64,000 nt of DNA, from positions 15,071,602-15,135,601 of the forward strand of contig CM030715.1 in assembly GCA_017979445.1 (NCBI GenBank). The letters are read 5' to 3'. Under the pieces are notes generated by a model. That model was not told the origin of the DNA. It saw nothing but the letters and a program-made list of their open reading frames with translations, and did not search any database. This DNA comes from Akebia trifoliata. Lineage: Eukaryota > Streptophyta > Magnoliopsida > Ranunculales > Lardizabalaceae. Positions 46,602-59,123 of the stretch are shown here, in pieces (position 1 is the stretch's first letter; each line of letters opens with the position of its first letter). The translations under genes were made by a program, and so were the position numbers.

Positions 46602-48933
46602 TGTAGACACCCCAATTTGAACGGGCCCTCACTCAAAAGGGCCCAAAAACAGTAATTTCCAATAAACTCGGCCAACGGGCCTCGAAGGCCCGAATCATCG
46701 AAATAAGACATTTTTGCCAAAATCAAAGCCTCTAACACCTCTCAATGGGTTAGTAGGTCCACCAAAAGGATTCGACATGCTCCCATCTACCCCGTTCCAT
46801 TCAAAATACCGACTTTCCAACAAAATAGGCCAATAGGCCTCAAAGGCCCAAAAAGTTAAAAAGTGGCAATTTGATCGAGCTAAGGCCCCTAAGACCTCAG
46901 AATGGTTTAAGGGACCTACCAAAGGGACCGGACTCACCCTAAGATGCCCCAACCTTCATCACTCCGCGCTTGCATACCAAAAATCAATAAAGTCCTCCAA
47001 CGGGCTTCAAAGGCCCAAGTTGCCAACACGAGGCATTTTTTATCAAATCAATGATCGCAAAAATCTAAAAAAAAATTAAAAAAAATTAAAATGTGAGACT
47101 TAGATACTTACCCTTCATCCACTCTCCACCGCTCCACTTCGAAACCCATAAACACCTTAAGCCCATGCAAGGCCCACAAACCCTTAACCTTCTCCTAAAC
47201 CAATTCCCCACCTTACACCCTAACCTAAAATCAATCCCATATTACCTAAACCCTAAAACCTACCCACCATAAAAAATCCTATCCAAAACAAACCCCATTC
47301 AAGCCAAAATAACCTACAACCCTCCTAAAGCCCAAGCCCAATACATCAAAAAATCCACAAACCACTATGCATACCCAATTCATCGTCCAACCCACTACCC
47401 TAACCCATTAACCACTACCCACATCAACCAATCACCCTCCCAATATCAAAAGATGACACATGTCATCACCACCCTTCACCTCCCTCATCTAATCACCTAC
47501 CCCCATCACCATTCTCTAAATAATCCATCTAACTCACATTACTTCCCTCCAAAATCACCTCAACCCATACCCTACCCTAACTTAACCTATCCCCATTCTC
47601 TAACATCATCAACAACCCACATCACAACCCATACCCTACACACCCTAACCTATCATCATTCTCTAACATCATCAATCACCCACATCACAACCCATATCTC
47701 TACGCATCATCTTCCTTAAAACACTTCAATAAAATCACCTTAACCCATACTCCCCTCATCATCAACTAACTAACCCATACTTCTCTCTCTAATCAAATAA
47801 TCACCATCAACCAATCAATCAATCTCATCACCTCACTCTCTCATCACATATGCCACATGGCATCATCCCCTTCCTCCTCCCAAAAATCAATCCAAAACCT
47901 CTTACACAACCCATTCTCCTAAATTTAAACATCTCACCTCTTCAACCAACCTAACACTCCTTCTCTAAATAACCCTCTTACACCCCCACTCCTCTCCATC
48001 AACCACCACTCATCTCACCCTACCAAACACTCTACCCAAATGGATTTGGGTAAGATCCAAATCATTTGGGTTAAAACACAACCCATTTCCTTCATTACAC
48101 AACTACCCTCACTTACACTCAAAATTTCATACCCTTCACTTTAAAAACTAATGCCATTCTCTATTCTCCCAATTCTTCACCCCATTATACCCTCAAACAC
48201 TCCCCAAACACCTATAAATACCCCTTTTCTCCTTCCAAAAATGGTTACCAATTCTTACTAGAAAAAAGAAATTTAATCTCTACTCATTTCTCTTCTACTC
48301 TCCTACTCTCACTATAACCATAAAAAATATACATACTCTCTCATAGCCAACTAAGAACTCAAGAGAAGTCAAGAAGCATAGAAGAAGAAGGAAGAAAAGA
48401 AAAAGAAAGGAGAACCTTGAAGCTTCAAGGTGGGTTCAAAGTGCAACCCCCCCCCTTCTCTCTCTATCCTCTTCTCTTCCCCCTTCTAGTATCCCTTTCT
48501 TTTAATTTTGTTTTAAATGAGTTGAGCATGAATGGACCCCAAGACTAAAGGTCTAAAAGGGTTATTTCCATCAATGAAATGACCCTATGATCAAGTCAAA
48601 AGCGAATCCCTACTTAGGGTACAAATACACACACGTGGCACATTATTTTTCAATTTTCTTTAAAATTAAAATGATCGAATTGTATTGAGGTTACCGCCAC
48701 GTGGCAGGGAGAAAAGGGTGCCTAACCCCTTCCCTTTTCTCCAACCGAGCCGCTTACCTTGATCTCTAGGTTTGATTAGCCCCTTATCCATCGTGAGTCA
48801 CTAAAATGCTAAAAATGACAATTTTGGAAAATGTTCATCGGGTGACCATTCACACCCACATACAACATGAATGGTGGCGACTCCAAACCATAGTAGAAGT
48901 GGTCGTCGTAATGACGAAATCCACGTATCTACA
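46602..48933 (+). repeat. T6 5' LTR (2,332 bp)
   Basis: TGTAGACACCCC at the start, GTATCTACA at the end (one change from TGTCTACA). Contains TATAAATA (48213), a CTTCAAGGTGGG segment, GGTGCCTAACCCCTTCCC (about 48718) and ATTCACACCC...AATGGTGGCGACTCC near the end. A two-copy repeat of about 65 bp (TTCTCTAACATCATCAA, CCCACATCACAACCCATA) lies at about 47575-47700. The T4 LTR on the other strand shares several words and is a relative. Confidence 0.85.
48213..48220 (+). promoter_or_regulatory. TATA box of the T6 5' LTR
   Basis: TATAAATA in CACCTATAAATACCCC. Confidence 0.7.
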
Positions 48934-48935
48934 GC

Positions 48936-48954
48936 TGGCGACTCCACTGGGGAG
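48936..48954 (+). other. T6 primer binding site
   Basis: TGGCGACTCCACTGGGGAG, the same as T2, two bases after the LTR end. Confidence 0.8.
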
Positions 48955-49672
48955 GAATGGCTCATTCCTCGTGGATAACTCGGTCATTTGAAAAAAAAAA
49001 ATAGATTTTTCTCTTACTAATGTTGTTTGTTGTTTGTTGTGTATGTATTGTTTTGCTTTTGTTTTCATTATTATGTTCTCAATGTAATATTTACTTACAT
49101 TTTTATGGCTTCATTATGATGTTTGTAAGGGGGTCGATGAAAAATAATAAATGAAAATGCACATGTGCACTTGTGAGCATAGCCTCACTTTTGAGCCACC
49201 CCACCCTCAATATATTTAGTCCCGATGCTTAGTAGTTCCACGGCTTGAGATCGTTATTTCAAGTGTTGGGAATGAACACATCAAACCCGATCACCAACCA
49301 ACGACGTGTGTACTTCGGTATGCATCGAGGTTTGAAGATCGGGTAGCCGTGAAGCCACCTATTAAACTCATGCATGTGCCCGGCTAGATGAGATAAGACA
49401 CAAAATTTTAATATTACATCGACCCCCAAGGCAAAGTTGTACATGTTTGATGTATTCGGGCCTCGAAGCCCAAGTTGCAAGACCAAAGAGGCACATGTAG
49501 ACCTTAGGATTTATCTCTGTTTCCTTCTCATCTCCCCTGAGGTAAAAGGGGAGGAATGCATCACATTCATGTCCAAACAAAAAAACAAACAAAAAAAAAC
49601 AGTGAAGGAAGGAAGCAAAACAGTGGGCCAAAAGGCCATTTCTGTGAAAATCCAGAGGCTGGAATTCTTTCT
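48955..49672 (+). other. T6 leader, unique part
   Basis: Noncoding; shares the GATGCTTAGTAGTTCCACGG, ATCACCAACC, TGTGTACTTCGGTATGCAT and GGTAAAAGGGGAGG blocks with T2. The recurring order of these blocks in four elements marks a conserved leader. Confidence 0.6.
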
Positions 49673-49923
49673 GGTCCGTGTCCATGGCACGGACAGGCAA
49701 AAATGTATCCCATCCGTATTGGGAACATGGTTGAAACAAAGTGAGCATCATCCGTGTTGGGAACACGGTTGAAACAGAATATGTATCATCCGTGTACAGA
49801 ACACGGTTGAAACAGTAAGCACCTCATCTGTGTTTTAAGCACGGTTGAAACAGTGAATGTCTCACCTGTGCCCAAAACACGGATAACAGAATGAAGGTTA
49901 CATCCGTGCCATTAACACGGACC
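49673..49923 (+). repeat. T6 leader hairpin array, unit about 40-46 bp
   Basis: Seven units each with an inverted repeat built on CCGTG/CACGG: GTCCGTG-TCCATGG-CACGGAC (49674), CCGTGTT-GGG-AACACGG, CCGTGT-ACAGA-ACACGG, CTGTG-CCCAAAA-CACGG, CCGTG-CCATTAA-CACGG. Between them stands GTTGAAACAG. Loops vary while stems are kept. Not seen in the other elements. Confidence 0.85.
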
Positions 49924-50185
49924 AGAGTGAACTCGACCCTATAGAGTGAACTCGACAGTCCATTTTTGAAGGGGCCCACTTACAATTGATCAAACATTGA
50001 TGGCACCCTTAGAAAAATCCCAAGTTTTAGAATATGGATCCTGTTAATCAACGTTTTCAAAAAAAAATAATAATAATAAAATAAAATAAAACAAAACAAA
50101 AAAGAAAAAAAAAATGAAGGGGAAGAATTTGTGGATTTTCCCTAACCAAAAACAATTTCGTGGACTGGGTCCCCACTCGCATACA

Positions 50186-51540
50186 TTTAAACCGGGTCCA
50201 TGACCCACACCCATCCAAATTGGGCCTATGACTCGTACCATTTTCGACTGGGTACACGACCCAAATCCATTTCCAACTGGGTTACGACCCAAATCCATTT
50301 CCAACTGGGTCAACAACCCAGATCCATTTCCAACTAGGTCCACGACCCAGATCCAATCCAACTAGGTCCACGACCCAGATCCAACCCATTTCCAACTGGG
50401 TTACGACCCAGATCCATTTCTAACTGGGTCCACAACACAGACCCAGTCTGATTGGGTTTACAACCCAAATCCATTTCCAACTGGGTCCACAACCCAGTCT
50501 GACTGGGTTTGCAACCCAGATCCATTTCCAACTGGGTCCACGACCCAGATCTAACCCATTTCCAATTGGGTTACGACCTAGATCCATTTCCAACTGGGTC
50601 CACAACCCAGATCCAATCTGATTGGGTTTACAACCCAGATCCATTTCCAATTGGGTCCACGCCCCAGATCCAATCCAACTGGGTCCACGACCCATATCCA
50701 ACCCATTTCCAACTGGGTTACGACCCAGATCCATTTCCAATTGGGTCCACAACCTAGATCCAATCTGACTGGGTTTACAAACCAGATCCATTTTCAACAG
50801 GTCCACGACCCAAATCCAATCCAACTAGGTCCACGACCCAGATCCAACCCATTTCCAACTGGCTTACGACCCAGATCCATTTCCAACTGGGTCCACAACA
50901 CAGATCCACTCTGACTGGGTTTACAACTCAGATCCATTTCCAACTGGATCCATAACCCAGATCCTATCTGACTGGGTTTACAACCCAGATCCATTTCCAA
51001 CTGGGTCCACGACCCAGATCCAATCCAACTAGGTCCACGATCCAGATCCAACCCATTTCCAACTGGGTTACGACCCAGATCCATTTCCAACTGGGTCCAC
51101 AACCTAGATCCAATCTGATTGGGTTTACAACCCAGATCCATTTCCAACTAGGTCCATGCCCCAGATCCAATCCAACTGGGTCCACGACCTAGATCCAACC
51201 CATTTCCAACTAGGTTATGACTCAGATCCATTTCCAACTAGGTCCACAACCCAGATCCAATCTGACTGGATTTACAACCCCGATCCAATCCAACTGGGTC
51301 CACGACCCAGATCCAACCCATTCCAATTGGGTTACGACCCAGATCCATTTCCAACTGGGTCTACGACCCAGATCCAATCCAATTGAGTCCACAACCCAGA
51401 TCCAACTCATTTCCAACTGGGTCAACGATCCAGATCCAATCCAACTGGGTCCACGACCCAGATCTAACCCATTTAAACTGGATTTACAACCTAGATCCAT
51501 TTTCAACTAGTTACGCGACCCAGATCCACTACAAACCGAA
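50186..51540 (+). repeat. T6 leader minisatellite 1: CTGGGT/ACCCAG hairpins
   Basis: About 45-50 units of AACTGGGTCCACGACCCAGATCCA type, alternating with AACTGGGTTTACAACCCAGATCC and AACTGGGTTACGACCCAGATCC. Spacers are CATTTCC or CAATCC. The stem CTGGGT/ACCCAG is kept, and the closing pair changes in a paired way (C-G in CTGGGTC/GACCCAG, T-A in CTGGGTT/AACCCAG). Homologous in place and plan to the T2 and T7 arrays. Confidence 0.92.
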
Positions 51541-51832
51541 TCCATATCAAATTTCAACCAAGTCCATGATCTAACAAAGATAACAACCAATCATTCAATT
51601 CAAGAGAATTCGATCTTTTAAATTCCAACTGGGTCAACGACCCATATCCAATCCAACTGGGTCCACGACCCAGATCTAACCCATTTAACTGGGTTTACAA
51701 CCCAGATCCATTTTCAACTAGTTTCGCGACCCAGATCCACTACAAACCGAATCCATATCAAATTTCAAACCAAGTCCATGATCTAACAAAGATAACAACC
51801 AATCAATCAATTCAAGAGAATTCGATCTTTTA
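51409..51832 (+). repeat. 212-bp tandem duplication at the end of T6 minisatellite 1
   Basis: TTCCAACTGGGTCAACGA at 51411 and 51623 begins two copies, both ending ATTCAAGAGAATTCGATC then TTTTA (51620, 51832). A few substitutions separate them, so this is a recent event. Confidence 0.9.
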
Positions 51833-52097
51833 AAAAAAAAAAAACCAGATTTCAAAAAAGCACTAATTGCAGTCCTTGATCAAAGTCGGTGCCTAGAAAG
51901 ATCTTACCCTATTGATACGAGGGGGATAGACTACGTCTATTCAAGGAATAAGGTGATTTTAGAGTGCCATTGTGCGCCGCCACTTCCTTGGAGATCTGCC
52001 TGGCCGGCGATGATTTCAGATAACTGAATTATAGGCTACCAAAACATGAGTTATTCCAACTCGATTTATCTCAAAAATTACTTTTTCAAAATGTTTT
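51833..52097 (+). other. T6 leader between the two arrays
   Basis: Unique sequence after an A-run; includes CCGCCACTTCCTTGGAGATC and CTGGCCGGCG. No feature recognised. Confidence 0.5.
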
Positions 52098-52690
52098 CCC
52101 GACTCCGTGTCGATGCCAGTTCCGTGCTGATGAAATTACCTTTTTAAAATATTTTCCCGACTCCGTGTCGATGCCAGCTCAGTACTAATGCCAACTCCGT
52201 GTTGATGCCGACTTCGTGTCGATGCCAGCCTTTTGCTGAGATAATTTCACTTTCAAAATATTTTTTCGACTCCGTGTCGATGCCAGCTCCGTGCTGATGA
52301 AATTACTTTTACAAAATGATTTCCCGACTCCGTGTCGATGCCAACTCCGTATTGATGCCAACTCCGTGTTGATGCCGACTCCGTGTCGATGCCAGCTCCG
52401 TGCTGAGATAATTTCGCTTTCAAAATGTTTTACTGACTCCGTGTCGATGCAAGCACCGTGCTGATGCCAACTCCGTGTTGAGGCCGACTCTGTGTCGATG
52501 CCAGCTCCGCGCTGAATTAATTCCGTTTTCAAAAATATTTAATCGACACCTTGTCGATGCCAGCTCCATGCTGATGTAATTTTTTTGTAAAATATTTTAC
52601 CAACTCCGTGTCGATGCCAGCCTGTGCTGATGTAATTCTTTTGTAAAACATTTTACCAACTTCGTGTTGATGTCGGCTCCGCGTCGAGAA
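52098..52690 (+). repeat. T6 leader minisatellite 2: CGAC/GTCG and CAGC/GCTG hairpins
   Basis: Units such as CGACTCCGTGTCGATGC and CAGCTCCGTGCTGATG, grouped in blocks separated by AAAATATTTT-type spacers. Stems vary in a paired way: CGAC/GTCG, CAGC/GCTG, CAAC/GTTG (about 52364) and loop variants ACCTT and TCTGT with the stem kept. It corresponds to T2 7131-7692 and T7 59124-59965. Confidence 0.9.
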
Positions 52691-52801
52691 ATTACTTTTT
52701 CGTTAAAACTCATAATAAACAACTTTACTCGACTTAATAAAACATCATGCATTTTTATTTTTGTAAATACGATAGTAACACTCGGTATTCTGTACCCACA
52801 G

Positions 52802-54453
52802 GTGGCCAAACGAAAGAAATACAAGCAGCCAGAAGTGCCTTCCTATTTTCCCTGATCATCTACCGTTACCATGAGTTCTTCTGAACCAGTACAACCTCCA
52901 GTGACCAAAGCGTCAGGTATCGACCCGCAAATAACAGCACTATTAAAGATAATTGAGAGGCAAGAGAAGATAGTAAGTACTGTGTTAGCCAATGCCAGCA
53001 TCCTACAAGCTCAAACGATACAGCAACACGCATCCGGGTCGAATCAAGAGTTACCCGAGCAACCTCCACAGGGACCACAGACCACAATGCCACCTGCAGT
53101 GCCTGAATACCAGGGGCCTCCGCTCTATATCCGACAGAATCGACCACCCCCTATGGTCATTCCCAATGATGAATGTGAATACAGGGCTACGGAAGCCAAA
53201 AGTGCAATAGACGAAAAGCTGGCTCAGCAAATCGAGTCTCTTTAGGAAGAAATGAGGAGGATGAAAGGCCTCCACACTATGATTGGAACCCAATTCAAGG
53301 ATCTTTTCTTCTACCCCAATGCTCAATTACCGACTAAATTCAAGTATCCGGAGTTTGAAAAGTATAATGGAGTAGGGTGTCCGCTGTCACATCTGAAGTT
53401 CTATTGTGGATCTATGTGCCAATATGGCTAAGATGACAGGTTATTAATGCAGTTGTTTCAGAGGAGCTTAACAGGGCAAGCACTCAAATGGTTTTCTGGA
53501 TTGGACCACATGCTTATCAAAAACTGGCAAGACCTAGTCGAAATGTTCTGGCAGAATTATCGATTCAATACTGATGTGGGGCTAGATCGAAACGACATGG
53601 CCAAGATGACAAGAAAGCAACTGGAAACGGTGAAAAAGTATGCACAGAGATGGCAAGAGTCCGCCTCACAAGTGAGGCCTGCAATGACAGAGCAAGAGAG
53701 GAACACCACGTTCATCTCAACATTAGGGCATGCCTTCTATACTCATCTGGTGGGACACACCACAGGCACATTCTCGAACCTGGTACAAGTGGCAGAGTCG
53801 AGGACAGGATCCGAACCGGTCTGAACTTCGATTTCACAAGTTTAGGGACAACAACGGGAATCCCTTCTTAGAGAAAGCCCGTGCCCACAATAAAGAAAAG
53901 GGAAGAACCATAGGTCAATAACGTACAGCCAAATGGGCCCCTCTTCATCCCTTCACCAGCACCAAGACCACAAGCACCATCAACTTCATGGGTACCAGCA
54001 CCGCCGACATGGAACCCTCCACCTCAGAACCAGCAGGCACGACCCAACAGGATAAATAGAGTGTTTACCAGGTTACCCATGACACTATTAGAATTACTAC
54101 CAATCTTACTCAGGGGTGAGTATCTTGCAAAACATCCACCAAATCCTGAAGTTGTCAAAGGGCCAGGATACAACCCCAATTTGTTATGCGAATTCCACAT
54201 GGGTGCACCAGGGCACTCTACAGATCAATGCTGGCAGCTCAAGTATCAAGTACAGAACCTGATCGATAAAAAGGCTCTCATCCAAGATGGGCCTGCCAAC
54301 CCGTCCCAACAACAGAATATCAATCAAAACCCCCTACCTACTCACAATGGAGAGGGGAGTGGGCACAGGGTAAATGTCATATGCGGAGAACTCGACTTCA
54401 ACCCTTCGGATTTGATAGTACCTATTGAGCCAAAAATCAGGGTCCACCTAACC
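52802..54453 (+). pseudogene. gag: T6 gag
   Basis: Chosen start is ATG 52871 (MSSSEPVQPP), aligned with the T2 and T7 starts; the same frame upstream (VAKRKKYKQPEVPSYFP, then TGA) is conserved to the AG at 52800-52801. Landmarks: PNDECEYRATEAKS, MRRMKG, FKYPEFEKYNGVGCPLSHLKFYCGSMCQYG, LTGQALKWFSGLDH, NWQDLVEMF, FISTLGHAFYTHLVGHT. Zinc-finger-like C-x2-H-x5-GH-x4-C in CEFHMGAPGHSTDQC (about 54187-54231), intact here but not in T2 or T7. Stops at 53243 (TAG) and about 53429 (TAA), a frameshift near 53795, stops near 53870-53910, end TAG at 54454. Confidence 0.88.
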
Positions 54454-55700
54454 TAGGAATCCAAGGCATCAATGGTTAACACATTCAACCACTACACAAC
54501 CAACGCATCCCAAAATTCACTACCACCACTCAGATTGGCCGACCTCACCATCCACCCCACTCATCAAAATACTGCTACTCGACCACCTCTAATTATACCT
54601 TATGGATCATTGAACCATCAAAATTCGACCCAACCTCCTCTTGTTATACCATACACACTGCCAACTCCTCAATGATCAACTCGACCCCCCCTTCATATAC
54701 CATACACCTCCTCCTCGCGTCCACCACTTGTCATTCCATACAATCTTCATATAGCTCCTCCCACCACCACTACATCCAAATCGTCTCCACCACCCCTCAT
54801 CCTCAATATGAAACCCGATCCACCCCCCATAACTATACGCTCACCTAAACCATTCCCCTATAGTTCCAACCAGGCAGTTCCTTGGAGCTATGAGACCACT
54901 ATCACCACAACCACCGGAGTCGAAACAATAAAGAAAGAAATGGTGGCTAATATCGATCGTATAACAAAGGCAGGGAAGTGCCAGAAATTGTCAGAAAATT
55001 GGGTGAACATCAAGGAAGAAAAGAAAGAGACTACAAAAGAGGTAACCGATGAAAGAAAAAAGGAAATCAAAGGGAAAGGTAAACTATATAAGGACGACAG
55101 GATAGAAGAGAAGGCAAAAATAATAGACGAAGAGGTTGCAGACTTCATTAAGCTCGTTCGAAAGAGTGAGCATAATATCGTGGACCAACTAAACAAACAG
55201 CCAACTCAAATCAGTATTTTGGGCCTAATGCAGAAATCAGAGGAACACTAAGAGGCATTACTAAGAGTTTTGGGAAAATCACATGTACCTGTAACCACCT
55301 CGCCAGCGTAGTTGGAGCAAACGATCGACCAGATCATTGCCCCCAATCCTATTATTTTCACAGATAATGAATTTATGCATGAAGGAACGGGGCACGTCGA
55401 GCCACTAAATATTATGGTCATATGCAAGGGCATGATGGTTGCCAGGGTGCTGATTGATAATGACTCAACGCTTAACGTTTATCCGCTTGAGACCTTTTGG
55501 AAACTCAACGCTAATTGGTCACACGTCAAGCCAAACAACAAGGTTGTCCGAGGCTTCGACAGCTCAAGAAGAGATTCCTTGGGAGAGGTGGATTTACCGA
55601 TCACAATAGGTCCTTGCACCTTTGAAGTGACATTTGAAGTCATGGAGATATCGATAACCTTCAATTTATTACTAGGCAGGCCATGGATTCATATAACAGA
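54454..55700 (+). pseudogene. T6 gag-PR spacer and protease, cut by T7
   Basis: Pro-rich spacer of CGACCACCTCTAATTATACC-like words, then PFPYSSNQAVPWSYETT (about 54850), a Lys/Glu-rich segment, DFIKLVRKSEHNIVDQL, stops at 55249 and 55309, then GMMVARVLIDNDSTLNV (the D-N-G of relatives reads D-N-D, so the catalytic Gly is lost), LGEVDLPITIGPCTFEVTFEV and FNLLLGRPWIHIT. At 55701 the T7 LTR begins directly after the GRPWIHIT segment. Confidence 0.85.
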
Positions 55701-57692
55701 TGTAGACACCCTAATTTGCACGAACCCGTTAGAAAATCCAAATTTTCTCGAATTGATTCCGATTTAGAACTCAAGATTTTCGATGGACCCACATTGCCAC
55801 TTGGCATCATTTTCATGCATACATTCATACATGCATCATGTCATATAATTTTATATGCTCAACCTTATCCCTAATCCACTCTAATTTCCTACCCCCTATC
55901 ATGAACCAACCCGGATCCATATCCTTTCCTCATTAACCGATCCATCACCCATACCATAACCAAAGTCCATTCCCAAGACAAAGTCTACCCTCTAACCCAA
56001 ATTCAAGACCATTCTTTTAGCCCATTCTTAAAGTCCATAGTCCATCACCTAAGTCTAATACCAAGTCCATTCTATGCCCATTCTCTCACATCCCCTCAAA
56101 AGATGACACATGTTGATCTCCCAAAAGCCCTCAATACCCATTGCATTATCTAATTGGAGGGTCAACTCCCCTTTGTGAAAATTCAAGAATGCCCTTCCCA
56201 AAAAGGTTGGTCAAACTAAAAAGATGCTTTGGTCTTTGATAATAATTCATAAAGTTGAGAGAACTTCCAATCATACCCTCAAAAGGTGGGAATGTTCAAG
56301 TACATACATGGAGTTCTCCCATTAGACCATTTAAAAAATATACATCCACCCTTGCTTTATGAGTTATTTACAAATGAAATAAGATCCACTTTTCACCTGC
56401 CACTTCACCTTTACACATATCATTCTCCTACTCACCCTCCCAAAAAATATTTTGTTCTCTCATTGGTCCATTTCAAAAAATATCCTTCCACCCTTGCTTT
56501 ATAAGTTATTTACAAATGAACCAAGGTCTACTTTTCACCTATCACTCCACCTTTACATATGTCACTCATCTATTCATCTTCCCAAAAGTACTTTTATTCT
56601 CTCACCTCTATTTATCAAAAAATCAAAGATCAAATAATGCTTTTATGATTTCTTCACAAATGTCATCTTTACCCTCATACAAATGGAAAGTGCAAAAAGA
56701 AACAACATAAACCTCATGTTCATTTTTTTTATTTTTAGGGTTGGACCACTTTATCCCTAAAAGTTATCCAAAAACTCTATAAATACCTCATCTCTCAACC
56801 TAAAACTCTACCAAAATCCATATTCATTCTCTCATCTTCTAATTTCAACTCACTCAACCCTCAACCATCTCACTCAACTCTCAAGTCTATCCCTCACGGT
56901 TCAAGACCACCAAGGGACAAGGTGGGGTTAAGATGTAGTTTATTTGTTTTAAAGCTTGCATCTTCTTCTTCTAACCCTCTACTTTATTTTCTTTTTAGAA
57001 ATCCTTAAGGATGTAATGCATACCCTCTCCCATCCCCGATAGATTGAACTAAGGTTCGATCGAAATGATGGGGGTTGAAGCCCTTTTTACCTTAATTTCA
57101 TGCATCATATTGTACACAATGCACAGACCCACCTATGCATGTCAATGATGAAATGTGTCACCCTCTTGATGGGGTGAAACACTAAATTTCTAGCCATACA
57201 TACATGCATCAAGGTTGTGACATTAAGGGAACTCTATCATGGAGTCTCTCTAAGAGTTCAAACCTACAGTCATATTCATAACTTTAATGTGACTACATGG
57301 GTCATTCTCTTCCATAGAATGCCCATAATGTCACTTTGATATCAAAACCCCTTTGAAAAGGGGACATTTCACTCAAATGTACACACCACTCTTAGCATGC
57401 ATTTTATTTATTATCTTAATTTTTTACAAAATAAACTGGCCAAGCTAGGTAACCACCTTTGGTGGAAAGGATGGGGTGCCTAACACCTTCCCCATCCTCT
57501 AACATGACCCATTTACCTAGATCTTAGGTAGACTTTGCCCTTTCCAACAAATGAGAGTCACTACAATGCCATGAAAAAAATGATTTTCAAAAAATCAATT
57601 CGGGTATCCATTCACACCCATTTCCAAAAAAGAATGATGGCGACTCCAAACAATGTAGCATTGAGGTTCATGACGAACATTTCATGTCTACA
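55701..57692 (+). repeat. T7 5' LTR (1,992 bp)
   Basis: TGTAGACACCCTAATTTG at the start and TGTCTACA at the end. Same length class and word order as the T2 LTR: the two-copy 150-bp repeat (about 56310-56600), TATAAATA (56778), GGTGCCTAACACCTTCCCC (about 57475) and ATTCACACCC...AATGATGGCGACTCC. Confidence 0.9.
56778..56785 (+). promoter_or_regulatory. TATA box of the T7 5' LTR
   Basis: TATAAATA in AACTCTATAAATACCTC, same context as T2. Confidence 0.7.
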
Positions 57693-57695
57693 ACT

Positions 57696-57714
57696 TGACG
57701 ACTCCACTGGGGAT
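57696..57714 (+). other. T7 primer binding site (one mismatch)
   Basis: TGACGACTCCACTGGGGAT: the T2/T6 site with the third base changed, which would weaken pairing to the tRNA CCA end. Confidence 0.75.
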
Positions 57715-58580
57715 TTAGTGAGTCCAAACCAATTTGACTTGACCATTTTCTTGTCCTTTCTTTTTTTTCTTTCAAAAAAAAATATTCAACTTTTTTCTTA
57801 GCTTTATTTTTGGTACTAACATTTGTTTTTGGTTGATTCACTTTGTTGTGTTTATGATTTTCTCTTCTTTGTGAGAATGCATGTAATATTTATTTTCTTA
57901 TTTTGTTGTAATTCAAAGTTGTAAGAGTTGATACACATTTGTAATGCACTTGTGCACATTCGATTCATAGCTCATTGCACAAACCACCTTCTCCTATTTT
58001 AAAATCTAACCCCGGATGCCGGTACCCTCAAACCCCCTAAATCGTTCATTTGGGGAGGCGGGGATGAGAACATCCACCTCAATCACCAACCTAAGAAATG
58101 TACATTCCAATGTGCATGGAGGTTTGAATATTGAGTAATCTCAAACTACCTATAGCCGCATGCATTAAAATACGATTAGAGGCATATGACACAAATGTCA
58201 AGATGTATCAACCCTTGGGTATCGTGTAATCTTTTTTTTTTTTAGCCCTTGAAGGCAAAGTTGTATAGATTTTAGGCTTTTTTATGTTTTATTTTTTTTT
58301 TTCTCCTTTGTTTCCTTACATGTCTCCCTAGTAAAAGGGGAAATTTTTCTTTTTTTATGCTTTGCATCATAAAAAATAATTTTTTTTTTTTACCCCAAGC
58401 CAAAAAATAGAGGCTATATGCATCAAAATCTTTAAAATAAAAATAAATAAAAAAATTACGAAAATTAAGGTTCTGGTCCATTTTTAAAGTGCGAACCAGT
58501 ATAAAAACTCTTCGGTCCGTTCATTACAAAAGGACCCTAAAAAATATCTTGCTATCATCCATCATTGAGGATTAATTTAA
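57715..58580 (+). other. T7 leader, unique part
   Basis: Noncoding, with the conserved leader blocks (CATAGCTCATTGCACAAACC, CCCGGATGC, ATCACCAACC, ACTACCTATAGCC, GTAAAAGGGGAAA). T- and A-runs lie at 58229-58244 and 58379-58391. An inverted pair GGTCC...GGACC is at about 58513-58535. Confidence 0.6.
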
Positions 58581-59070
58581 TCGGGCCCACGACCCATATC
58601 CTTATCCAAATGGGTGCACAACCCATATCCACTTTCAATTGGGTCCATAACTCATATCCACTTCCAAATGGGTCCACGACCCATACCCTATAAAAAATAA
58701 GCTCGCGACCCATATCCACTTCCAATTGGGTCAACGACCCATATCTATACCCAATTGGGTTCACGACCCATACACACATCAAAAATGGGCTCACGACCCA
58801 TATCCATTTCTAAAATGGGTTCACTGACCCAGATCCACTTCCAAATGGGTCCACAACCCATATCCGTTCCAAATGGGTTCACGACCCATATCCATTTCCA
58901 AATGGTTCCACGACCTATATCCACTTCAAATGGGTCCATGACCCATATCTACTTCCAAATGGGTCCATAACCCATATCTATTTCGAACGAGGTCCACGAC
59001 CCATACCCACTTTCAGATGGGTCCATGGCCCACGTCTATTTCTAGTCGGGACCACAACTCGTACCCAATC
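58581..59070 (+). repeat. T7 leader minisatellite 1: TGGGTC/GACCCA hairpins
   Basis: About 17 units of AAATGGGTCCACGACCCATATCCACTTCC type. Four times shorter than the T2 array although the elements are close relatives, showing rapid copy-number change. Confidence 0.9.
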
Positions 59071-59123
59071 CAAACTAGAGCTATCAGTTAATCTACCTTT
59101 ACAAAATATTTTTCCTCGATTCA

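Larger units (their letters stand above)
46602..55700 (+). mobile_element. T6: Tat-like element, 5' LTR to protease, then interrupted by T7
   Basis: 5' LTR 46602-48933, primer site 48936, leader with three repeat arrays (49673, 50186, 52098), gag from 52871, protease to 55700. T7 is inserted in the protease; the rest of T6 should resume after T7, beyond the window. The left flank CAAAA (46597-46601) is the expected target duplication. The family differs from T2/T7: the LTR is longer and the hairpin array uses CTGGGT/ACCCAG stems. Confidence 0.85.

Noticed and set aside
47453..47719. 88-codon ORF rich in Thr/His
   Set aside because: Repeat-driven frame in the T6 LTR.
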